From NCBI GenBank assembly GCA_018266295.1, contig JAFEAQ010000011.1, forward strand, positions 372,001 through 436,000: a DNA stretch of 64,000 nucleotides, written 5' to 3'. Source of the DNA: Bdellovibrionales bacterium (GTDB lineage Bacteria; Bdellovibrionota; Bdellovibrionia; Bdellovibrionales; Bdellovibrionaceae). Position numbers and translations under genes: made by a program. Shown here piece after piece: positions 26,005-32,662 of the stretch; within the stretch, counting starts at the first letter, position 1, and each line of letters begins with the position of its first letter. Under the pieces are notes generated by a model. That model did no database searches and was not told the DNA's origin. It saw only the letters and a list, made by a program, of their open reading frames with translations.

Positions 26005-26388
26005 CTATTTCAAGTGCTTAGAAACAAGTTTAGTCATTTCAAACATAGAAACAGTGCCTTTGCCGAAGATTGGCTTCAATTTGTCATCAGCATTGATGTT
26101 TCTGCGGTTTTTAGTGTCTTGAAGACCGTTTTTCTTGATGTAAGCCCAAAGTTTTTTAACAACTTCAGTGCGTGGGAGTGGAGTTGCACCAACTACAGCA
26201 GCCAAAGTAGCGCTTGGAGTAAGTGGTTTCATGAAAGCTGGGTTTGGCTTACGTTTGCCAGCAGCTTTTTTAGGAGCAGCAGCTTTTTTAGAAGTTGCTT
26301 TTTTAGGAGCAGCTTTCTTAGTTGTAGCTTTTTTAGTAGCAGCTTTCTTTGTAGCGGCTTTTTTAGTCGCTTTTTTTGCTTTTGCCAT
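26005..26388 (-). CDS. SWIB/MDM2 domain protein with histone-H1-like tail
   Basis: About 127 residues. Residues 1-50 consist of repeats of Lys-Lys-Ala/Thr (TKKAATKKAATKKATTKKAA and similar), a histone-H1-like DNA-binding tail. Residues 53-127 are a SWIB domain (MKPLTPSATLAAVVGATPLPRTE, KKLWAYIKKNGLQD, INADDKLKPIFGKGTVSMFEMTKLVSKHL). Similar fusions are known from Chlamydia and related bacteria, where they are linked to chromatin compaction. I infer a nucleoid-binding protein. GGAGG ribosome binding site, own terminator, and a repeat-filled upstream region. Confidence 0.95.
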   Translation of the reverse strand: MAKAKKATKKAATKKAATKKATTKKAAPKKATSKKAAAPKKAAGKRKPNPAFMKPLTPSATLAAVVGATPLPRTEVVKKLWAYIKKNGLQDTKNRRNINADDKLKPIFGKGTVSMFEMTKLVSKHLK

Positions 26389-26504
26389 TATTTGATTCCT
26401 CCATTAATGGTGTTTGCTTTTTATTACTCGAATGACCCCAGTGTAACCAACTCTCAGTGTTTGTCCAAAAAAAAATGCAGCCTCATTAAAGATTTTTGAT
26501 TTTT

Positions 26505-26681
26505 CCTCTGAAACTCGCCTTTTTCAGAGGAGAAATTGTAATTTCCCCTCTGAAAATCACTCAATATCCCCCTTTTCGCATGCGTTTTCCCTCTGAAAAC
26601 ACCTGTTTTCCCCTCTGAGAATCCTCTGAAAATGACATTTTTTGCGCCCTTTAAGTCAGGTCTTGGAGCTTTTTTCAGAGG
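26505..26681. repeat. Cluster of CCTCTGAAA repeats in 332-bp intergenic region
   Basis: Between the SWIB start (26388) and the J-domain gene the core CCTCTGAAA occurs at 26505, 26547, 26590 and 26623, with CCTCTGAGA at 26612, and in inverted form TTTCAGAGG at 26522 and 26673. The longer consensus is TTTCCCCTCTGAAAA (inverted TTTTTCAGAGGAGAAAT). The pair 26505-26513 / 26522-26530 can form a perfect nine-base-pair hairpin. Spacing is irregular, so this is not a CRISPR array. Probable multi-site binding region for a DNA-binding protein. No gene lies in this stretch. Confidence 0.85.
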
Positions 26682-26786
26682 AGAAATCAGCTTTTTGAGT
26701 GACTTTCCCTTCTGGGACCAGTGAGGAAATCGTCAAATCAAGACTCTGGACTCAAGCTTTCCCATTCTGAGACCGATGTATACACC

Positions 26787-27227
26787 ATGCAATCCAGAGT
26801 GAGTTTCCACGAAATTCTCGAGAGAAAAATGAAGGCCGCAAGCAACGGCCAAAGCCATGAAACTCAATCTGCACAAGGCTTCGAGCAGCCTCCACACTCC
26901 GCCCCTCACTCCCAAGATCCGGCCCACCTCGCCTATCTGATGGGGACCCTTGGACCAGCTTACTTCCGCCCTCAAACCAGTCGTGCCTATCCCTCAAGAC
27001 CTAAGCCGCCTCCACCGCCACACGCTCTCAGCGAGGCGCAGAGGGCCGCCTACGACTTCTTTGCACTCCATGGGAACACCCTGAGTCCTGCGTTTTCGCA
27101 GAAGGAGCTCAAGAAGGCTTTCCGCGTTTTAGCTCTGAAATTACACCCAGATACGAATAAAGGCGCTGTTGCCAGCGCCTTTATCGAACTCAAAAAAAAT
27201 TATGAAACATTAATGGATCTATTTTAA
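26787..27227 (+). CDS. J-domain-like protein
   Basis: About 146 residues from the ATG; a GTG at 26721 would add 22 residues and has a slightly better GGGA site, so the start is open. The N-terminal half is Pro/His/Ser-rich and probably unstructured (ending SRPKPPPPPHALS). The C-terminal 55 residues form a J-domain: FSQKELKKAFRVLALKLHPDTNKG with the HPD signature, then AFIELKKNYETLMDL. A J-domain recruits and stimulates an Hsp70 such as DnaK, encoded at 44009-45934. Placing the J-domain last is unlike the classical DnaJ at 46022-47134. Ends with a four-base overlap into convergent ettA. Confidence 0.85.
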   Translation: MQSRVSFHEILERKMKAASNGQSHETQSAQGFEQPPHSAPHSQDPAHLAYLMGTLGPAYFRPQTSRAYPSRPKPPPPPHALSEAQRAAYDFFALHGNTLSPAFSQKELKKAFRVLALKLHPDTNKGAVASAFIELKKNYETLMDLF

Positions 27228-28897
27228 TTGATAGATCTGAAACGAACACGCTTCGGAGCAGCGTCAGCTCCCAGGCGTTTTTTGCGGTCTTCTTCATACT
27301 CAGTGAAGTTTCCATTGAAGAACTCCACCTTCGAATCCCCTTCAAACGCCATAATATGAGTGCAAATACGATCCAAGAACCAGCGATCATGGGAAATCAC
27401 GATGGCAGAACCACCGAATTCAAGGATTGCCTCCTCGAGGGCACGCATTGTATTCACATCAAGATCGTTCGTCGGCTCATCCAGCAAGAGCAAATTGGCG
27501 CCTTGCTTCAAGATCTTTGCCATGTTCACGCGGTTTCTTTCACCACCCGACAGAACGCCGACCTTCTTCTGCTGATCGGTGCCTGAAAAGTTGAACCAGG
27601 AAACATAGGCACGTGAAGGCACTTCCTTCTGACCGAGCTGAATCATCTCGTTACCACCAGAGAGCTCTTCCCAGATGGTTTTCTCTCCATTCAGAGTCTC
27701 GCGCGTTTGATCGACGTAGGCCATCTTCACGGTCTCACCGACTTTGAAGCTTCCACTGTCTGGTTTTTCTTGGCCTGTAATCATACGGAACAGAGTTGTT
27801 TTACCCACCCCGTTAGGACCAATGACCCCAACGACTGCTCCACGCGGAATCGTGAAACTGACATCATCAAAGAGCAACTTACCGCCGTAGGCCTTCGTGA
27901 TGTTCTTTGCTTCCACCACGATGTCACCGAGGCGAGGTCCCGGTGGGATATAGATCGACATCTCTTGGAGCTTCTCAGGAGTTGGCTCTTTCAAAAGATT
28001 TTCGTAAGCAGAGATGCGGGCTTTGGCTTTGGACTGACGAGCCTTCGCACCTTGACGGATCCACTCAAGCTCACGCTCCAATGTGCGAGCACGCTTTGAA
28101 GCGGTCTGCTGTTCTTGCGCTAAGCGCTTATCTTTTTGTTCGAGCCATGAAGTGTAGTTCCCTTTCCAAGGAATGCCTTCACCGCGGTCAAGCTCCAAGA
28201 TCCAGCCAGCAACGTTATCAAGGAAATAACGATCATGCGTGACCGCGATCACAGTGCCCGGGAATTTCGCCAAGTACTGCTCAAGCCATGCAACAGATTC
28301 TGCATCCAAGTGATTCGTCGGCTCATCCAGCAACAAGATATCTGGGTTGCTCATCAGAAGACGGCACAAAGCTACGCGGCGTTTTTCACCACCTGACAAT
28401 TGAGTCACTGGCAAGTCGCCATCTGGACAGCGAAGAGCATCCATCGCAACTTCGATCTTTTGATCGACTTCCCATCCACCGAGTGCTTCCAGTTTTTCTT
28501 GGATCACGCCTTGCTTTTCGATGAGTGTGTTCATCACATCTGGGTCCAAATCAGGATCGTTGAACTTTTCGCTGATCTCGTTGAACTGCTTCATGAGGAC
28601 CGGCAACTCACCCATGCCTGAGAAAATGTTTTCTTTCACAGTCATGGTTGGATCAAGATGCGGCTCTTGCTCGAGGTAGCCGACTTTCATTTGGCGTGCT
28701 GGGAAAGCTTCGCCGAGGAAATCATGATCTACGCCTGCCATAATTTTTAGCAAAGAGGACTTACCAGAACCATTCAATCCTAAAACGCCGATCTTCGCGC
28801 CATAGAAATAAGAAAGATAAATGTTTTTTAAAACGTAACGATTGGGAGGATAAACTTTAGAAACACCCTTCATCGTGTAGATGATATCTTGGGACAC
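27224..28897 (-). CDS. ettA: Energy-dependent translational throttle protein (ABC-F)
   Basis: About 557 residues. The GTG start (VSQDIIYTMKGVSKVYPPNRYVLKNIYLSY) fits the family N-terminus and an AAAGGAG site; an in-frame TTG two codons earlier is the alternative. Two ABC domains: Walker A GLNGSGKSS and GPNGVGKTT, signatures LSGGEKRRVALCR and LSGGERNRVNMAK, Walker B LLLDEPTNHLD and LLLDEPTNDLD, with the arm and linker of EttA between. It binds the ribosomal E site and controls entry into elongation according to energy state. Cytoplasmic, no membrane domain. Confidence 0.96.
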   Translation of the reverse strand: MSQDIIYTMKGVSKVYPPNRYVLKNIYLSYFYGAKIGVLGLNGSGKSSLLKIMAGVDHDFLGEAFPARQMKVGYLEQEPHLDPTMTVKENIFSGMGELPVLMKQFNEISEKFNDPDLDPDVMNTLIEKQGVIQEKLEALGGWEVDQKIEVAMDALRCPDGDLPVTQLSGGEKRRVALCRLLMSNPDILLLDEPTNHLDAESVAWLEQYLAKFPGTVIAVTHDRYFLDNVAGWILELDRGEGIPWKGNYTSWLEQKDKRLAQEQQTASKRARTLERELEWIRQGAKARQSKAKARISAYENLLKEPTPEKLQEMSIYIPPGPRLGDIVVEAKNITKAYGGKLLFDDVSFTIPRGAVVGVIGPNGVGKTTLFRMITGQEKPDSGSFKVGETVKMAYVDQTRETLNGEKTIWEELSGGNEMIQLGQKEVPSRAYVSWFNFSGTDQQKKVGVLSGGERNRVNMAKILKQGANLLLLDEPTNDLDVNTMRALEEAILEFGGSAIVISHDRWFLDRICTHIMAFEGDSKVEFFNGNFTEYEEDRKKRLGADAAPKRVRFRSIN

Positions 28898-29012
28898 TTT
28901 CAAGCTCCTTTAAGTATTACTTTAAGAGTGACGAAGGGACTAATTTATCAGGCCGAATTCCCTTGTCAAATGGTGTTATATTCTCTTACAAATTAAGTAC
29001 GGGTGCAAATTA

Positions 29013-29303
29013 ATGGATAAGCAGAATAAAGCAGACAAAACCGCCTCTACCGGCGCGACATCAGACGCGGCGGCGGGCAAACCTTCTTGGGATCATATCA
29101 ATTCAGATCTCAAGAGCGCCCTCGACACCTGGGAAGAACTCACTGACAAGATGGCCAACAAGCTTTCCCCTGAGGAAGAGCAATTGCGTGAGATTAAGAG
29201 CATTTTGGGTTCTTTGAAGGACAAGTTGAAGGCCTTCGAAGAGGACGATGCGCCGGCGGCGTCACCGGCCCCTGCTCCGAAAGCTCCTGAAGAAAAGGCT
29301 TAG
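29013..29303 (+). CDS. Small acidic hypothetical protein
   Basis: About 96 residues behind GGGTG. The start and end are low-complexity (Ala/Thr/Ser at the start, Pro/Ala at the end), and the centre (SWDHINSDLKSALDTWEELTDKMANKLSPEEEQLREIKSILGSL region) is a charged amphipathic helix likely to form a coiled coil. No signal peptide. Family not recognised. It is divergent from ettA and lies beside the left inverted repeat of the HNH segment. Confidence 0.75.
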   Translation: MDKQNKADKTASTGATSDAAAGKPSWDHINSDLKSALDTWEELTDKMANKLSPEEEQLREIKSILGSLKDKLKAFEEDDAPAASPAPAPKAPEEKA

Positions 29304-29311
29304 TTTTATTG

Positions 29312-30565
29312 CCATGTGGCTGTGAATGCGGCACTAAATTCGCCGAATCCCGGCCTGCTGTCGATAGACCTCTCGGTTATGATTAGCGCAGAGAACCCGG
29401 AGATTTTCTAGTTCATTGCCTCCTCCTGCCCAACGGGGCTGAATATGATCCGCCTGCAGATTCCACTGAGATCCGCAGATCTTGCCAGATTTTTGATCTT
29501 TATATTGGCAACACCCATCCCTTAATAGAACTTGGCGCTTAAGACTCTCGCAGATATTTTTGTTTGTCTCATCTTGAGTTTTCACTGGAACCGCGCCCTT
29601 CCTTTGACCCTTCACTGCTTTTTCCGCGGAACCTTTGGATCCTTGAGATCTGGACGCCTTTGTTCTTTGTTCAATGACTCTAACTGCGACGTACTCCAGA
29701 ACCTGATCCCATTCCCCACTTGGCAAGGCGGAGGACAACAATTCGCGCATAGTCTTCATCTTTTCCCACTGCTCTTTTGATAGAGTCACCTCGAGACGGA
29801 CCGACTCATTGGCCTGACAACTGATTTTCGGGCTCTCTTTAACTTCAATATTGAGCCTTTTACAGACAGCGACTTGAGTTTCAGCGAGTGTTTTGTATTT
29901 AATTGCCTCCACCATCGTCGCTTTGGCCTCGGTGGAGATTTTCTGCTCTTTGGCTTGGCGAAAAGATTTTTGTAAGAATGTAATTTGAGCCAGGGTAATT
30001 TCACCTTGATCAATACTCTCGATAACTGAAGGCACTTGCTGCGCGAGTCTCGCGGCATCGATCCGGCGCTGGGCACTTCCACCATCATAGCCCATACGCT
30101 CAGTGAGGTAGCTATACAAACTAGAATAGCCAAGTCTCAAAAATAGCCTTCGGCGATCAATCTCTGCAACATGCCGAAGGATTTCTTTAAGAGCTTCTTT
30201 TTCTTTTTTGATAAAGCTTAAAAGACTCTGATCCAAACTTTCATCTGAAAGATATTTCAAGCTCTTGTCTGACATAAAAACCTTATTCATAGCCGAACCT
30301 CCTCTTTGAAAAGGTTCTAACGTCAGTTTTAAATATCGATTTTTGAGATTTTATCAAAAGCGAAACGCTGTATGAAATGTCTATGAAAGGCCCAGTTATA
30401 CATCCTGCCCACCCCTATAAACCCTTGGTAATTATCTAAAAAGGAGGACCGAATAGCCTCTGAGAACAACCACTATATCCAAGATTAGAAATCGAAAAAC
30501 TACGTCAAACTATTTTTAAAAGATTCGTATTTCGGACCCTTAACCGGATTTCACAGCCATGTGGC
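29312..30565. repeat. Inverted 16-bp repeats flanking the HNH gene
   Basis: GCCATGTGGCTGTGAA at 29312-29327 and its inverted near copy at 30550-30565 (14 of 16 bases identical after reverse complement) bracket the HNH nuclease and about 290 non-coding bases upstream of it. The arrangement is compatible with a small mobile or once-mobile segment, but no target duplication is evident and no transposase is present. Confidence 0.45.
29334..30290 (-). CDS. HNH endonuclease
   Basis: About 318 residues with a GAGGAGG site. Residues 1-200 are helical and charged (ending in ...WDQVLEYVAVRVIEQRT), then a basic linker, and residues 245-310 form the HNH module: LLRDGCCQYKDQKSGKICGSQWNLQADHIQPRWAGGG with Cys pairs and the ADHI His, then NLRVLCANHNREVYR. 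This is the architecture of the DUF222-like/McrA-like HNH proteins that occur in several copies in Bdellovibrio genomes. A nuclease role is expected but the target is unknown. It lies between inverted repeats. Confidence 0.92.
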   Translation of the reverse strand: MNKVFMSDKSLKYLSDESLDQSLLSFIKKEKEALKEILRHVAEIDRRRLFLRLGYSSLYSYLTERMGYDGGSAQRRIDAARLAQQVPSVIESIDQGEITLAQITFLQKSFRQAKEQKISTEAKATMVEAIKYKTLAETQVAVCKRLNIEVKESPKISCQANESVRLEVTLSKEQWEKMKTMRELLSSALPSGEWDQVLEYVAVRVIEQRTKASRSQGSKGSAEKAVKGQRKGAVPVKTQDETNKNICESLKRQVLLRDGCCQYKDQKSGKICGSQWNLQADHIQPRWAGGGNELENLRVLCANHNREVYRQQAGIRRI

Positions 30566-30579
30566 AGTGGAACTCTGAA
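30291..30579. other. Non-coding stretch upstream of the HNH gene
   Basis: AT-rich with no supported gene. It contains an isolated GGAGGACC without a following open frame, one chance-level CCTCTGAGA at 30457, and the right inverted repeat at 30550-30565. It probably holds the HNH promoter. Confidence 0.4.
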
Positions 30580-30924
30580 TTATCGAAGAGGCTCAATAAT
30601 CAGAGAGCGCCCCTCGGGATCCTTGATTTTAAAATAATCCGCGTTGCCACCAAGGATTTTAATTCCCGCTTTTTCAATACGGCTGCGAAAACCCGAGAAG
30701 TCTTTCACACTGAAAACAATCGTGCCGATGTCTGTGCGAGTGGCCTCAGACTCAAAACACAAAAGACCGCCCTCAAGATAATAGTTCACATAACTATCTG
30801 AAAAGTCCGGCACAGTTTGATTTTCTTTAACATAAGTGCCCGTTGGCAAGTTTAGCGTTCCCTCGTAAAAATCACGGATTTCTGAAAGCCTTCCAGTATG
30901 GAAAATAACTGAGTTTAATTTCAT
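30580..30924 (-). CDS. VOC (glyoxalase/bleomycin-resistance) family protein
   Basis: About 114 residues, one VOC unit: MKLNSVIFHTGRLSEIRDFYEGTLNLP at the start (His in the first strand), GLLCFESE in the middle, IVFSVKDFSGFRSRIEKAGIKI at the second half and FKIKDPEGRSLIIEP at the end with the metal-ligand Glu. These proteins bind metal and small ligands as dimers; the substrate is unknown. It starts six bases after bolA and is the last gene of the parA-bolA group. Confidence 0.9.
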   Translation of the reverse strand: MKLNSVIFHTGRLSEIRDFYEGTLNLPTGTYVKENQTVPDFSDSYVNYYLEGGLLCFESEATRTDIGTIVFSVKDFSGFRSRIEKAGIKILGGNADYFKIKDPEGRSLIIEPLR

Positions 30925-30930
30925 AGCATC

Positions 30931-31260
30931 CTACTTCTTATCAACGAGAGAACCACCGCGGCACTCAGGCGAAACCATTTTGAAGGTGTCTTTGACCTTG
31001 TCCCACTCAGGCGGGGTAAAGGTTCTTTGCGAAAGGGCATGAAGACCCTTTGCCATATAGGGCTTGATGAGGTCATTCACAAGGCGGCTGCGGTCGATGC
31101 GGGATTTTCCCTCGAAGACATCCGCTACTACGAGAAGGCGGAAGTGCGTTTCTGAATTCGGCGGGACCGAGTGCATATGACTTTCGTTCTCGAGTTCAAA
31201 GTACTCGGGTTCAAAAGTCTGCTCTATGCTGGCTCTGAGAGCCTTTTCCATCGGTCCCAT
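30931..31260 (-). CDS. bolA: BolA family protein
   Basis: About 109 residues, with ENESHMHSVPPNSETHFRLLVVADVFEGKSRIDRSRLVNDLI, then MAKGLHALSQRTFTPPEW, the conserved BolA core including the invariant His after 'ALS'. BolA proteins act with monothiol glutaredoxins in iron-sulfur and redox handling, or as DNA-binding regulators of morphology. The start may be M1 or M4; M4 has a better-spaced GGGA. A dithiol-type glutaredoxin is encoded at 39856-40122 but is not adjacent. Confidence 0.94.
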   Translation of the reverse strand: MGPMEKALRASIEQTFEPEYFELENESHMHSVPPNSETHFRLLVVADVFEGKSRIDRSRLVNDLIKPYMAKGLHALSQRTFTPPEWDKVKDTFKMVSPECRGGSLVDKK

Positions 31261-31266
31261 TCGACA

Positions 31267-31791
31267 CTACTTCTTATTGATTTTCATTTTAGCGTACTCG
31301 ATCCCCATTTTTGCCATGGCAAAAACGCCTTTTTCTTCGAGTTTCTTTTCAACTTCCTTAGCCTTGCGAAGGCCTGCTGCCACCGTGATCTGCGCCAAAG
31401 GATGGCCGACAGGAATATTTTCAAAGTTTCCGTCATTCACCCACTCTTCAGCGACATTCTCAGCCACCTCAAAAGCTTTTGGTACTTTTGCGCGAACGAG
31501 TTCACTGTAAGGAAATTCAATATGAATTTTCTTACGATTCATTTCATCAAAGCCCGATGTCTCGTCAATAGTTTCATCCGCTGTGTGAGCAGCCTCTTCA
31601 GCGTGCTCTGAAGCTTCATGAGCGTTGCGAACAGTTTCCTCAGTCTCATCGACGATCTCTTCGGCCATCTCTACAAGTTCCTCATGAGACTCTTCTTGAG
31701 TGTCTTCATGGATTTCTTCGTGAGTTTCCTCGCGGCCTGGACGGCGACGGGCTTTTTTCTTTTTAGATGCATAGTCTTTTACTGTTGGCAT
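31267..31791 (-). CDS. Acidic Glu/His-rich helical protein
   Basis: About 174 residues. A basic N-terminus (KKKKARRRPGRE) is followed by residues 20-80 made of near-repeats of Glu/His/Asp (THEEIHEDTQEESHEEL and AHEASEHAEEAAHTADE), then a folded-looking C-terminal part (IHIEFPYSELVRAKVPKAFEVAENVAEEWVND...). The repeat is probably a long amphipathic helix, and the His-Glu pattern could bind metal. I do not recognise the family. It lies 24 bases behind parA and six before bolA, so it belongs to that operon. Confidence 0.8.
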   Translation of the reverse strand: MPTVKDYASKKKKARRRPGREETHEEIHEDTQEESHEELVEMAEEIVDETEETVRNAHEASEHAEEAAHTADETIDETSGFDEMNRKKIHIEFPYSELVRAKVPKAFEVAENVAEEWVNDGNFENIPVGHPLAQITVAAGLRKAKEVEKKLEEKGVFAMAKMGIEYAKMKINKK

Positions 31792-31815
31792 AACAACCTC
31801 GATTAAAATTAAAAC

Positions 31816-32601
31816 TTACAATTTCATTTCCAACACTTCGCGAGTAACTAAGTCATAGTCCTCGCGCGCGTTGGACTTAGAGTGATAAATCGTCTTTCCC
31901 GTGCCGATGGTGTTTTTCACCTCGGTGGAAGTTCTTATATAGCTCTTCATCAGCAAATCCTCAAAGGAATCCATGCATTTCTGTAAAAGCTCATGGCTGA
32001 CCTTTTCTCGGCCATCAAAACGTGTGAACAGAATTTTCTCTGTCAAGTCGAGGTCAAAATCTTTCTTGATTTCGCGAAGCTCCTCGAGATGTTTTTCAAG
32101 CCCCATATAGGAAAAACGATCCGGATTTACAGGCAGAATCACCATATCGGAAGCCACCGTCACCGCCGTATTCGTCGCGCTGAGCGCCGGAGCCGTGTCG
32201 ATCAGGATCAAATCGTAGTTTTTACGAATGGTCTCAAGCGGGTTCTTCACCGCCTGGGACCAATTGCGATTGGAGTTCAAAAGCACACGGTCTAGCACTG
32301 AGTTATTGAGATTCGACGGAATCAAATCGATTTTGTCCGTTAACTTAACGACAGCCTCTTGAATCGTCGCTTTCTTTTCCACGATATCGAGCCAAACAGG
32401 TTTTTCTTCGGCCTCGTCGATATCCATACCGAGAGCAAAGGTCAGATTGGCCTGCTGATCCATATCGATGAACAAGACGCGTGCACCATACTGAACGGCA
32501 CCGAGGCCAATATTCATGGCTGTAGTGGTCTTTGCCACTCCGCCTTTCAGCATTTGCACAGAGATGATTTTATGTGGAAGGGTGTTTTTGGCTCTAGCCA
32601 T
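31816..32601 (-). CDS. ParA-family ATPase
   Basis: About 261 residues. The deviant Walker A KGGVAKTTTA (residues 19-28) has the signature lysine; FIDMDQQANLT and LILIDTAPALSATNTAV are the switch motifs, and VILPVNPDRFSYMGLEKHLEEL follows. Typical for chromosome- or cargo-positioning ATPases of the ParA/Soj/MinD class. No parB is adjacent, so it is an orphan, more like those that place protein complexes than the chromosomal parAB. AAGGAGATC ribosome binding site. First gene of a tight group ending in the VOC gene. Confidence 0.94.
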   Translation of the reverse strand: MARAKNTLPHKIISVQMLKGGVAKTTTAMNIGLGAVQYGARVLFIDMDQQANLTFALGMDIDEAEEKPVWLDIVEKKATIQEAVVKLTDKIDLIPSNLNNSVLDRVLLNSNRNWSQAVKNPLETIRKNYDLILIDTAPALSATNTAVTVASDMVILPVNPDRFSYMGLEKHLEELREIKKDFDLDLTEKILFTRFDGREKVSHELLQKCMDSFEDLLMKSYIRTSTEVKNTIGTGKTIYHSKSNAREDYDLVTREVLEMKL

Positions 32602-32662
32602 GGGATCTCCTTCGTGAATGGAATAATCCCATCGCGCGAGCCCCTTTAAGTCAAGGCAGGTT

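Noticed and set aside
26505-26681. Possible CRISPR array from the short repeats
   Set aside because: Repeat units are only 9-16 bases, spacing is irregular (11 to 50 bases), both orientations occur, and no cas genes are present.
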